Part shown: positions 26,021 to 35,828 of the stretch, one piece after another
How positions within the stretch are numbered: the first letter of the stretch is position 1
Layout of the letters: each line of letters starts with the position of its first letter
Assembly (NCBI GenBank): GCA_963772555.1
Contig: CAVYXQ010000029.1
Location: 112,685-176,684, forward strand
Direction: 5' to 3'
Source of the DNA: Roseiarcus sp963772555
GTDB lineage: Bacteria > Pseudomonadota > Alphaproteobacteria > Rhizobiales > Beijerinckiaceae
Length of the DNA stretch: 64,000 bases
Position numbers and translations under genes: made by a program
Notes under the pieces: generated by a model
Database searches by the model: none
The model's input: the letters and a program-made list of their open reading frames with translations, nothing else
What the model was told of the DNA's origin: nothing

Positions 26021-27496
26021 TTAGCGCTGGATTCCGAGCGTGCCTTTGTAGAACTTGAGCTGGCTCTCGACGCCGATCTGGTCGTTGAGATCGTTCCAAC
26101 CGTTCAAGACCGCCTTGACCGTCGCTTCTTTGTCGATCTCGCCAGCGAGGAAGCGGGCGACCGCCTCGTCGAGCACGACTTGCTGATACTTCTGGTTCTG
26201 CGGAACGCGCAGGTCGAGGATCATGTTCGGGCTGTCGAGGCTGTCCTTGATGGCGCCGAGATAGCTGTCGCCCGCGACTTTGCTCATCCCCGCATTCTTC
26301 CAGATGTCGTTGTAGGTGAACTGAGAGATGCGGTAGGGGTTGAAGCCGGTCTTGCCGATCGTCACGTCCTCGTTCGACTGTTTCGGCTGCGACATATACG
26401 ACAGGAACGCGTACGCGGCGTCCTTGACCTTGTCCTTCGCTTTGACGTTGATGCCGCCGCTCCAACCGCCGAAGGCCGCGTAGGGCGAGTGATTGACGCC
26501 GTTGATGGCGTAGGGGCATGTCTCCTTGGTGCAGGCCTCCAGCTTGCCCGTGCCCCAGTTCAGCACTTCCTTCGAACCCGGGGTGATGACCGAACCGGTC
26601 TTGTCGATGACCTTGGAGCTCTTCGGGTCGATCGCCAGCACGCCGACGTCGCCCCAATCGAGGTTGAGCGCGCACTTGCCCGAGACGAACAGCGGGCGCG
26701 TGTCGCTCACGTCCATGTTGAGTTCGTCGGGCGGTCCGTACTTGCCGGACTCCTTGAGGAAGTCGAGCGCCTTGCGGAACGCGTCGTTGTCGATCAGGGG
26801 CTTCATGTCCTTGGTGTCGAAGAACGTGCCCTGGCCGGTGCCCTTTGACTGGATCATCGAGCCGGAGATGTCGGTCACGAACCAGTAGCTCTGGGCGTTG
26901 CGCTTTTTGGCGATGCAGGAGCCGTAGCCCTTCGTCCCGTCGCCGTTGAAGTCCTTGCCATTCAGCGCCTTCGCGTCAGCAAGGTATTCATCCCACGTCG
27001 TCGGCGGCTTCAGCCCGGCTTTCTCGAAGACGTCGGTCCGGTAATAGAGCATGTGGAAGTCGCCATCGAGCGGAATGAGGTATATCTTGCCGCCGAAGGT
27101 CGCCGAGAAATTGCGAAAGAATGGTGCGATCTGATCCCACTGCAGGGCCTTGTCCTTGGCGATCCGCGGGCCGAGGTCCTCGAGATAGCCGCCGGCGACA
27201 TAGTCGACCATCCATTGCGGCGCGAAGACGGCGGCGTCGACAGAGTTGGTGCCGCTCGCCCAGTCCGTAAGCACCTTCTGGTAGAGGTCGGAGAACGGAA
27301 CGGCGATGATGTTGATCTTGGCGCCGGTCATCTTCTCGAAGTCGGGCGCCCGCCGTTGCAACGGTTCCTGAATCGCGCCGGTCTGGGTCATCAGGTTGAC
27401 AGTTACGCCGTCAAACTCGCCGGCGGCGGCCGGCAGCGCGGCGAACGCGTATAGCGCTCCCGCTACCGCCGTCGTCAATCCGAAAGTCTTCATCAT
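26021..27496 (-). CDS. Sugar ABC transporter solute-binding protein
   Basis: A 491-residue family 1 solute-binding protein. The Sec signal is MMKTFGLTTAVAGALYAFAA followed by LPAAAGEF, with cleavage after AAA. The mature protein shows FEKMTGAKINIIAVPFSDLY, YYRTDVFEKAGLKPPTTWDE and GGWSGGINVKAKDK, features of the CUT1 cluster. Two pairs of Cys (near residues 194/275 and 323/329) could form disulfides in the periplasm. A TGGGAGG site precedes two ATG codons. It is the first gene of the second import operon. Ligand unknown; large binding proteins like this often take polyols or disaccharides. Confidence 0.92.
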   Translation of the reverse strand: MMKTFGLTTAVAGALYAFAALPAAAGEFDGVTVNLMTQTGAIQEPLQRRAPDFEKMTGAKINIIAVPFSDLYQKVLTDWASGTNSVDAAVFAPQWMVDYVAGGYLEDLGPRIAKDKALQWDQIAPFFRNFSATFGGKIYLIPLDGDFHMLYYRTDVFEKAGLKPPTTWDEYLADAKALNGKDFNGDGTKGYGSCIAKKRNAQSYWFVTDISGSMIQSKGTGQGTFFDTKDMKPLIDNDAFRKALDFLKESGKYGPPDELNMDVSDTRPLFVSGKCALNLDWGDVGVLAIDPKSSKVIDKTGSVITPGSKEVLNWGTGKLEACTKETCPYAINGVNHSPYAAFGGWSGGINVKAKDKVKDAAYAFLSYMSQPKQSNEDVTIGKTGFNPYRISQFTYNDIWKNAGMSKVAGDSYLGAIKDSLDSPNMILDLRVPQNQKYQQVVLDEAVARFLAGEIDKEATVKAVLNGWNDLNDQIGVESQLKFYKGTLGIQR

Positions 27497-27521
27497 TTTG
27501 CGTTCCTCCCATAGTCGAGCT

Positions 27522-27537
27522 AAGCGGGGCCCCGCTT
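27522..27537. promoter_or_regulatory. 16-bp perfect palindrome AAGCGGGGCCCCGCTT
   Basis: A perfect, gap-free 16-bp palindrome lies 26 bases upstream of the binding-protein start and between divergent transport and kinase genes. It could be an operator for a dimeric repressor or a hairpin in the leader. There is no second copy near the other operons. Confidence 0.4.
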
Positions 27538-27788
27538 GTCGTCGTACTGCCGCCAGCCTGCGCCGTCCAGAAACTGCTCGACGCCTGCGGTCGCGGTCAT
27601 TAGTTTTGCCGACCGATCAAGACTATAGCGAGAGGTTCTTCGGCGCGTCAACGCGGGTTCCCAGGCGGTTCATCGCGATGGGCGTCGGGGGCATCATCGC
27701 GGCGGCATGCGTCCGACGCGTGGTCGTAGCAGGCCGCGACGGCAGCGTGTCTGATAACACCGTCCTTCCGCCGCGAAAGGCATGCGCT

Positions 27789-28835
27789 ATGTCCGGATCG
27801 TCCCACTATGATGTCGTCGCGTTCGGCGAACTCGTCATCGACCTCGTGCCCGTGCGCAGCGCCGATGGCCGCCTATGCTTTGCTCCGATGACGGGTGGCG
27901 CGCCCGGCAATGTGGCGGTCGGGGTCGCGCGCCTCGGCGACCGGGCGGCGATGCTGAGCAAAGTGGGCGACGACACGTTCGGCAGGCTCCTGATCGCGAC
28001 CCTCGCCGGCTTTGGGGTAGCGACTGAGGGCGTGCTGACGACGCGCGAGGGCAATACTTCGCTCGCGGTCGTGACGGTGGCTCCGGACGGTGAGCGCGAC
28101 TTCACGCTTTATCGCAAGGGTTGCGCGGAATCGACCTATTCGGCGGAGGAGGTCGCGACGGACATCATTCGCAACTCGCACATCCTGCACGTCGGCAGCC
28201 TGCTGCTCGGCGAGCCCATTTGCGCAGCCGCGCAGCGACACGCCGTTCGGACGGCGCGTGAGGCGGGCGTACTCGTGTCGGTCGATGTCAATCTGCGCCC
28301 CTCGCTGTGGCGTGACCAGCAGCAGATGCGCGCCGTCGCCCTCGAAGCGATCGAGGAGGCCGACATCCTCAAGGTCAGTGAGGAAGAGTTGGCCCTGATC
28401 ACCGGCATCGCGGATGTCGAGGAGGGTCTTGCGCGACTGTGGCGGCCCCGGCGGCGCGTCACCGCGGTCACCTTCGGTGCGCTCGGCGCCCTGCTCGCAA
28501 CCTCGGTCGCCCGCGCGTCGGCGCAGGGCTTTGCCGTCGCCGTCGTCGACACGGTCGGTTGCGGCGACGCCTTTACCGCCAGCCTGCTCGCCGACCTCGC
28601 CGCATCGCGGGCCGATCTCGAGTCCGCGGGCGGGTTGGCGAGGCTGGCGGGCCGCGCGTGCGCCGCCGGCGCCCTCGCCGCGACAGTCTCGGGCGCGATG
28701 GAAGGCCTGCCGACAGCGGCAGAGCGCGACGCCTTTCTGTCGGCCGGCGGCCCTTCGACGCGGGAGGTCGCAGACTACCTCTCGCCTGCATCGAGCGCGT
28801 CTAGCCGCTCCCAAAGAGGCCGACTGGATTCGTAG
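27789..28835 (+). CDS. Fructokinase-like PfkB carbohydrate kinase
   Basis: A 348-residue PfkB kinase of the fructokinase/2-keto-3-deoxygluconate kinase branch. The start motif FGELVIDLVPV, MTGGAPGNVAVGVARLG near residue 38 and VDTVGCGDAFTASLLADL near residue 255 are present; the last has Cys in place of the usual Ala in GAGD but keeps the catalytic Asp. ATG 27789 gives a protein of normal length, while the frame is open well upstream without family sequence. It is divergent from the ABC operon. Its 3' end overlaps the convergent FGGY kinase by 61 bases. Confidence 0.87.
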   Translation: MSGSSHYDVVAFGELVIDLVPVRSADGRLCFAPMTGGAPGNVAVGVARLGDRAAMLSKVGDDTFGRLLIATLAGFGVATEGVLTTREGNTSLAVVTVAPDGERDFTLYRKGCAESTYSAEEVATDIIRNSHILHVGSLLLGEPICAAAQRHAVRTAREAGVLVSVDVNLRPSLWRDQQQMRAVALEAIEEADILKVSEEELALITGIADVEEGLARLWRPRRRVTAVTFGALGALLATSVARASAQGFAVAVVDTVGCGDAFTASLLADLAASRADLESAGGLARLAGRACAAGALAATVSGAMEGLPTAAERDAFLSAGGPSTREVADYLSPASSASSRSQRGRLDS

Positions 28836-30304
28836 CGCGCATCAAAAAGCTCGGCGTAGCGCAAATAGCGGTCGCGCCAGGCAGGATTGGGACGGACCTG
28901 GTCGGCGAAGGAAACGAAGCGTGACCGCGCTTCGGACCAATCAGCGACAGCGCCGCCCACGATGGCGGCGATCATGGCGCAACCCGCGATACCGGCCTCC
29001 GCCTCCGCCGGCACAAGGATGGGCCGGTCGTAGACGCTCGCCTTGATCTCCAGCCACAGTTTGCGCGCGCCTCCCGCCGCCGCGACAATGCTTTCGATGC
29101 GGCCGCTCTTGCGCTCGAGGATCGCGAGATTGCGCCTGGCGGCGAAGGCGACGCCCTCCATGACGGCGCGGTGCATGTGCCCAGCGTCATGACCGCTCGT
29201 AAGGCCGAAGAACTCGCCGCGCGCGCTGGCGGCGCCGCCGAGCCGTTCGCCGTTGAGGTAGGGCAGGAACAGCAGCCGGTCTGCGCCTGGCGGCGCTGCT
29301 GCGGCCATTGCTACGATGGCGTCGTAGCTCGCCTCATTGCGATGCAGCGCGCGCCGGGCCCAGCGCATCGCGTCGCCGCCGGCATCGACAATAGTAAAGG
29401 CCGCCCATGCGCCGTCGGCGGTGCGCATATTGGTGACGACCGGGTCCTTGAGCGGTTGGGGAGCGTAGGCGGTGATCAGCGTCGAAGTGCCGGTGATGTC
29501 GGAGCCACGATGCTCGTTCGAGACGCCTGACCCCAGAAGCGTCGCAGCAAAGTCGCTCGCGCCGGCGGCGACCGGCGTGCCAGAGAGGAGCCCGGTTTCC
29601 GCGGCGGCCGCGGGGGTGACGACGCCGATAACCGCAGACGCTTGAAAGACGGGCGGCAGCAGCTTCGGATCGACGCCGAGCCGCGCGGCCAAAAGCGGGC
29701 TCCATCCATGGGTCCTGGCGTCGAAGAGATAGGTGCACGAGGCGTCGGATTCGTCCATCCCACGCCGCCCGGTCAAGCGGAAATTGATGTAGTCCTTCGG
29801 CATCAGCAGCGTCGCCGCGCGGGCAAGTTCTTTGGGCTGATGAGCGGCGATCCAGATGAGCTTGAAGCCGGGCCAGGCGACCGAGGGCGGATTGGCCGTC
29901 AACGGCCAAAGCGCATCGACATCGTTGGCGACGGCGAAGGCGCTGACTTCCGCCGTGGCTCGCTTGTCGTTCCAGAGCTGAACGGAATCGAGCGCCAGCT
30001 CGCCCTTGTCGTCGATCAGCACGGTCCCGTGCATCTGTCCGCAGGCGGCGATCGCCAGCACCCGCTCCGCGCCGCCCTCGACCGCATCCAGGACGCCGCG
30101 GATGCTGGCGGCCGCGCCCTCCCACCAATCGGCGGGACGCTGCTCCGCGCGGCCGAAACCGGGAACAATCTGGTCATGCTCGCGCGCTCGAAAGGCGGCC
30201 GTCCGGCCTCGCAGATCGAGCAGCGCCGCGCGAACGCTGCCTGTCCCGACATCGATTGCGAGCACCAAATCCTTTGGTCGCGAGTGCGCCACGGGAGCGC
30301 TCAC
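28775..30304 (-). CDS. FGGY-family carbohydrate kinase (xylulokinase-like)
   Basis: A 509-residue FGGY kinase. N-terminal LVLAIDVGTGSVRAALLDL is the phosphate-1 loop, QLWNDKRATAEV and CGQMHGTVLID follow, and TGTSTLITAY and AAAGGARKLWLEIKASVYDR mark the C-terminal ATPase domain. It should phosphorylate a ketose or polyol, consistent with xylulokinase relatives. The GTG start at 30304 overlaps the HxlB stop (GTGA), so it is the third gene of an HxlA-HxlB-kinase operon. The 3' end converges on and overlaps the PfkB gene. Confidence 0.92.
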   Translation of the reverse strand: MSAPVAHSRPKDLVLAIDVGTGSVRAALLDLRGRTAAFRAREHDQIVPGFGRAEQRPADWWEGAAASIRGVLDAVEGGAERVLAIAACGQMHGTVLIDDKGELALDSVQLWNDKRATAEVSAFAVANDVDALWPLTANPPSVAWPGFKLIWIAAHQPKELARAATLLMPKDYINFRLTGRRGMDESDASCTYLFDARTHGWSPLLAARLGVDPKLLPPVFQASAVIGVVTPAAAAETGLLSGTPVAAGASDFAATLLGSGVSNEHRGSDITGTSTLITAYAPQPLKDPVVTNMRTADGAWAAFTIVDAGGDAMRWARRALHRNEASYDAIVAMAAAAPPGADRLLFLPYLNGERLGGAASARGEFFGLTSGHDAGHMHRAVMEGVAFAARRNLAILERKSGRIESIVAAAGGARKLWLEIKASVYDRPILVPAEAEAGIAGCAMIAAIVGGAVADWSEARSRFVSFADQVRPNPAWRDRYLRYAELFDARYESSRPLWERLDALDAGER

Positions 30305-30849
30305 TGCAAGTTGGTGTGGCGGCGAAGCATGCGCCGATGGGCGTCCGGAATGCGCTGCGCAAGTTCAAGGATGATGGCGTCGAAAAGAATGAGGCTGGCC
30401 TGCTCGAACAAGCTGCCGCCGAATTGCCGCGTAGTCTCGACCGGCACAAGAAGCATCGCATCGGCGAGCGCGGCGAGAGTGCTCTTCGGCGCCCGGGTGA
30501 ACACGATCAGCTCGGCGCCTTCGGCTTTGGCGATCCTCGCAAAGTTGACGCTGACCGGCGTCTCTCCCGATCCGGAGACGATCACCAGCCCGTCGCCCTC
30601 GCGAATCGACGGGGCGGTGACTTCGCCGGCGAAATGGACATTGCGACCCACATGCATGAGGCGCATCGCCGCCATTTGGGCGGCGAGCCCCGACCGTCCC
30701 TGACCGGAAAAGAACCAGCGGCGCGACTTGTCGTCGAACGCGTGGACGACCCCGAAGAACGATTTGGCGTCGATGCGATCGAGCAGATCGGCTATTTCCT
30801 GTCCCACGGCCAGCCACGGCCGGGACTTATGAGCTTGTTCCGTATCCAC
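30301..30849 (-). CDS. SIS-domain 6-phospho-3-hexuloisomerase-like protein
   Basis: A 182-residue SIS-domain protein of the HxlB type, which in the ribulose-monophosphate cycle isomerises 3-hexulose 6-phosphate and fructose 6-phosphate. FFSGQGRSGLAAQMAAMRLMH near residue 48 is the phosphosugar loop, and VIVSGSGETPVSV and DAIILEL are typical. It overlaps the upstream HxlA-like gene by 58 bases and the downstream kinase by four, so all three must be co-translated. True substrate may be another ketose phosphate (inference). Confidence 0.88.
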   Translation of the reverse strand: MDTEQAHKSRPWLAVGQEIADLLDRIDAKSFFGVVHAFDDKSRRWFFSGQGRSGLAAQMAAMRLMHVGRNVHFAGEVTAPSIREGDGLVIVSGSGETPVSVNFARIAKAEGAELIVFTRAPKSTLAALADAMLLVPVETTRQFGGSLFEQASLILFDAIILELAQRIPDAHRRMLRRHTNLQ

Positions 30850-31451
30850 TTCGCCACCTCTTCGGGATTTGCGGACTCAGTGATCGCGCTGCCGACGATG
30901 ACGATCTCCGGCTCGAACGCAAGCACAGAGTCGATGTTGTTCGGACCCAGGCCGCCAGCAAGCGCGACGCGAAAACCGCGCCGGTGCATCTCGGCGACGG
31001 CCTCGATATGTGTGGCGGAGCTGTCGCCGGCGGCGTGCGCGTCTGACGGCCGGTGAACGCCGACATAGGCGAAACTGTCGGGAAAGCTGACCCTTTCCGG
31101 CAGGAGCTTCTTCTTTCCGGCCTCGGTGATGGTGTCGATGATGACATGGGCGCCGAATTTGGCCGCCACTCGGCCCACCGCCTCATGGGTTGCGCTCGTC
31201 GCCGAGGACAGAACCGTCATGAAGGCCGCGCCTGCGCTGAACGCCATTTCCGCTTCGAGCTGGCCGCCATCGACCGTTTTGCTGTCGGCAAGCACTGGCG
31301 TGTCCCGGCACAGTTCGCGCGCGGTGGCGATTGCCCCGATGCCAAATCGCTTCAACAGCGGCGTGCCAATCTCTACGATGTCAGCTATGTGCTTTAGATG
31401 AGGAAGCAGAGCCAGATGTTCTGGTTTGTCGAGAGCGATTTGCAGCAACAT
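30792..31451 (-). CDS. 3-hexulose-6-phosphate synthase-like protein (OMPDC superfamily)
   Basis: A 219-residue TIM-barrel protein of the orotidine-monophosphate decarboxylase suprafamily. It contains LLQIALDKPEHL at the N-terminus, IADIVEIGTPLLKRFG, the metal/phosphate motif VLADSKTVDGGQLEAEMAF, and the C-terminal phosphate loop ALAGGLGPNN with VIVGSAIT. These match hexulose-6-phosphate synthase (HxlA) and its relative 3-keto-L-gulonate-6-phosphate decarboxylase. The adjacent HxlB-type isomerase favours HxlA. The FGGY kinase in the same operon leaves the decarboxylase option open. First gene of the trio. Confidence 0.86.
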   Translation of the reverse strand: MLLQIALDKPEHLALLPHLKHIADIVEIGTPLLKRFGIGAIATARELCRDTPVLADSKTVDGGQLEAEMAFSAGAAFMTVLSSATSATHEAVGRVAAKFGAHVIIDTITEAGKKKLLPERVSFPDSFAYVGVHRPSDAHAAGDSSATHIEAVAEMHRRGFRVALAGGLGPNNIDSVLAFEPEIVIVGSAITESANPEEVAKWIRNKLISPGRGWPWDRK

Positions 31452-31489
31452 GCGGCCTCATCCTTGAGCGTCGATTTTGGCCGGGCCCG

Positions 31490-31940
31490 CGCGGCCGAGT
31501 CCACAATTGCTGACGATCAGTGCCGTCCGGCCCGCCCCGGGCGCCGCTCTTCGCGCGCCTGCCGGCCCGGCGCAAGAGCTTCGTCGCCATGTCGTGGCGG
31601 ACATCGTGAAAGCGGAAGCCCTTGACGCCCCCGCGCTTGCGCATGGCCCGCCCTTCCGACTTCGCGCCGGCATAGGTCAGAGGGGCGCGCTCGCCCCGGC
31701 GCCGGCCTCTCTTCGGCCGCTGACAGACGTGGGTGAAGACCGCTTCGGAGTGATGGCCCTTGAGCGGTTCTAGGATCGACACGACGGTGTCAGTGAGCGG
31801 CGTATTGACCAGCCTCCCGCCCTTGCCGGTCGTGACGATGGTCTTCGCCCGCCAATTCGCCTGCCCCCAAAGAATTAGCGTCTCAGCCAGCCGGAGGCCA
31901 GTCGCAGAGGCGAACCGAAACCACGGCTCGGCGCAAATCC
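31490..31940 (-). pseudogene. Tyrosine recombinase (phage integrase) remnant
   Basis: The minus strand encodes WFRFASATGLRLAETLILWG, GKGGRLVNTPLTDTVVSILE, GHHSEAVFTHVCQRPKRGRR and KGFRFHDVRHDMATKLLRRA. These are the catalytic Arg region and the HxxR box of a tyrosine recombinase. The N-terminal DNA-binding part is missing, sequence after the HxxR box is unrelated, and the final catalytic Tyr segment is gone. It is the relic of an integrated element at the edge of the accessory block. Confidence 0.8.
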
Positions 31941-32203
31941 AAATGCCCCAATCGACGGGAATCCGTGGTCGTCGGCTGGACCGACCCCGAAAGATCGCGG
32001 CCCACCTCGGCGCGCTTTTGCTCGGCTACTACGCCGACACCGGCGAGCTCACCTACGCCGGCCGCGTCGGGACGGGCATGCCGGACAAAGTGATCGCTGA
32101 TTTACGTCGCCGGCTGGACCCGTTGGCGCGAGCGAGTTCGCCGCGCAGCACGCCGTCGCCCTGCATCCACCGAAGCTTCCGCTCCATCCTTTTCGCCCCC
32201 TAA
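31935..32203 (+). pseudogene. ATP-dependent DNA ligase remnant (LigD-type C-terminal part)
   Basis: The plus strand encodes CPNRRESVVVGWTDPE, then, after a one-base frameshift at 32001-32003 (a C run of three where four is expected), HLGALLLGYYADTGELTYAG and RVGTGMPDKVIADLRRRLDP. This is the end of the adenylation domain and the start of the OB-fold domain of LigD-type ATP-dependent DNA ligases. The first two thirds of the gene and the C-terminus are missing. It abuts the integrase remnant, so this spot is a scar of insertion and deletion. Confidence 0.75.
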
Positions 32204-32439
32204 CGTTTTGGGGTTTGCCCTGCGCTTCACGGGGCGACCCCTATGAACGCAACCGCCGAAATCCTTCTCTTTTATCTATTTATCCGGGCGACCAAGAGAC
32301 AGCCTCACCGCACAATGAGGGTCCGCGCTTCGCGTCAAAAAAGTCTGCGGAAACTGACGACCGTCAAGGTCGCGCGCGCCACAACGCCTAGACTCCCGAC
32401 ACGGCCGGCAACCGGGCTGCACGAACGTCGCACGGGCGT
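32204..32439. other. Leader/intergenic region upstream of hsp20
   Basis: No credible coding frame is visible. The region presumably holds the hsp20 promoter, but no clear heat-shock sigma consensus could be recognised by eye. The last part before the gene is described separately as a possible RNA thermometer. Confidence 0.4.
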
Positions 32440-32515
32440 CCCCCAGGTGAAGTGTCACGGTTTTATTGGCAGGCGGCTTCAACCAATCGTGCTCTAACGA
32501 GGAGGTATTCATGGC
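32440..32515 (+). promoter_or_regulatory. Possible ROSE-like RNA thermometer in the hsp20 leader
   Basis: The GAGGAGG ribosome-binding site (32499-32505) can pair with the upstream TGCTC (32490-32494) across a TAAC loop. The pairing is UGCUC with GAGGA and includes one G-G mismatch, as reported for ROSE thermometers of rhizobial small heat-shock genes. Just 5' is a second small hairpin, ATTGG (32465-32469) with CCAAT (32483-32487). The UYGCU box has one deviation from consensus (GUGCU). Structural assignment by eye only. Confidence 0.4.
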
Positions 32516-33047
32516 CATGAGATCGCTGGTTCCGTTCTCGCCGCGTTCAAATGTCGCGCGGAGGGATCCGTTTGACATCCTGAGGCGGGAAATGGACGGA
32601 CTGTTCTTCGACTTCGCGCGTTCGTTCGGCGCTCCCGCCGACGGAGCCGGCGGGCTACTCGCGCCCCGAATGGAGGTTGCGGAAACCGACAAGGACATCG
32701 ACGTCTCGTTCGAACTGCCGGAACTCGAGCGCAAGGACGTCGAAGTTTCGATGGACGGCAACGTCTTGACGATCCGCGCTGAAAAGAAAGCCGAAGAGGA
32801 GCAAAAGGACAAGAACGTCCACGTCGCCGAAAGAAGTTACGGCGTCTTTTACCGCGCCCTCGAACTGCCGGAGAAAGTCGATCCCTCGACCGTACAGGCG
32901 ACGATGTCGAACGGCGTGCTGCACATCAAGATCCCGAAGCCTCCCCAGACTGAGGCCAAGAAAATCGAGGTCAAAGAATCCGAAAAAGGACCCGAACAAA
33001 AAGCCGAAAAACCGGCTGAAAAACCGGCCGACAGACAAGCCGCATAG
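32511..33047 (+). CDS. Hsp20/alpha-crystallin-family small heat-shock protein
   Basis: A 178-residue small heat-shock protein, an ATP-independent holdase. The alpha-crystallin domain covers about residues 50-145, with MEVAETDKDIDVSFELPELE, VEVSMDGNVLTIRAEKK, SYGVFYRALELPEKVD and SNGVLHIKIPK. The C-terminal 25 residues are a low-complexity Lys/Glu/Pro tail (KAEKPAEKPADRQAA). ATG 32511 is chosen for its GAGGAGGT site. It leads the DnaK-GrpE cluster, and it may be translationally controlled by the leader hairpin. Confidence 0.93.
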   Translation: MAMRSLVPFSPRSNVARRDPFDILRREMDGLFFDFARSFGAPADGAGGLLAPRMEVAETDKDIDVSFELPELERKDVEVSMDGNVLTIRAEKKAEEEQKDKNVHVAERSYGVFYRALELPEKVDPSTVQATMSNGVLHIKIPKPPQTEAKKIEVKESEKGPEQKAEKPAEKPADRQAA

Positions 33048-33248
33048 GTTGCGGCCGGCGTCGGGGCGCGTCTCGAAGCCGCGTTCCTCCCTGCAGCGCT
33101 CGCATGCGCCCCGAACGTCCTTGCAGTCAGCGTCGGCTATAGCGAGCCGCTTCGGAGGTGCACGTCGGGCGCCGCGGGATCGTGCTCACGCCGATCCGAA
33201 CTGGATCGGGACGAGAACCGGCATCGAAAACGATTGAGGAGAAATGCG

Positions 33249-35150
<1,902 letters not shown>

Positions 35151-35206
35151 AAGCCCCGTCCTGCCCTGCCCTGTTCTCACCGATCCCACCTGCCTGGGAG
35201 ATCCCG

Positions 35207-35791
35207 ATGGCGCAAGACGAATTGGACGACAAAGTGCGGTTCACTGGTTCAGATCCAGCGGACAACGTGGAAGACTTAGCTGCGCTCGATGCGGAGAACG
35301 CCTCGTTGCGCGATCGCTTGCTGAGGTCACTGGCGGATGCCGAGAACACCCGACGCCGCGCCGAGCGCAGCGCGGCGGACGCACGGCAGTACGCGATCTT
35401 TGACTTCGCCGCCGAGCTCCTGGCGGTCGCCGACAACTTGCAGCGCGCGCTCGCGGCCGCGGAGGATCAGCCGGAACAGATGCCCGGCGAGGCCGCGCTT
35501 CTCGATGGCGTGCGCGCAACCCAACGTCTGCTCCTCGCCACGCTCAATCGGTTTGGCGTACGAAAGATTGACGCGCTCGGAGCGCCGTTCGATCCCGCCC
35601 TGCATGAAGCGATCATCGAGGTTGAGGAGGAGTCCCGTCCGCCCCGAAGCGTCGTCAGCGTTCTCGAGGATGGCTACACGATCCACGACCGGCTGCTCCG
35701 CGCAGCCAGGGTGGCCGTCGCCAAGCCTCGACCACAGCCAGCGCCCAACGCCGAGCCCGCGGCGGCTCCGGAGGCGGGCCGGGTCGCGTGA
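35207..35791 (+). CDS. grpE: Nucleotide exchange factor GrpE
   Basis: A 194-residue GrpE, the ADP-release factor of DnaK. The N-terminal half is a long helix predicted to form a coiled coil (LDAENASLRDRLLRSLADAE). The beta domain contains GVRKIDALGAPFDPALHEAI and VLEDGYTIHDRLLRAARVAV, the GrpE signature. An Ala/Pro tail ends the protein. GGAG lies eight bases before the ATG. It sits 56 bases after dnaK, in the same transcript. Confidence 0.93.
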   Translation: MAQDELDDKVRFTGSDPADNVEDLAALDAENASLRDRLLRSLADAENTRRRAERSAADARQYAIFDFAAELLAVADNLQRALAAAEDQPEQMPGEAALLDGVRATQRLLLATLNRFGVRKIDALGAPFDPALHEAIIEVEEESRPPRSVVSVLEDGYTIHDRLLRAARVAVAKPRPQPAPNAEPAAAPEAGRVA

Positions 35792-35828
35792 GTTTGCCAA
35801 GGGCTTTTCTCCAGGTCAGGAGGCGCGG

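Noticed and set aside
24777..26675. Reading the MalF-type permease as a 632-residue protein
   Set aside because: The extra 250 residues are antisense-like low-complexity sequence inside the binding-protein gene; ATG 25910 with its own site gives the normal protein.
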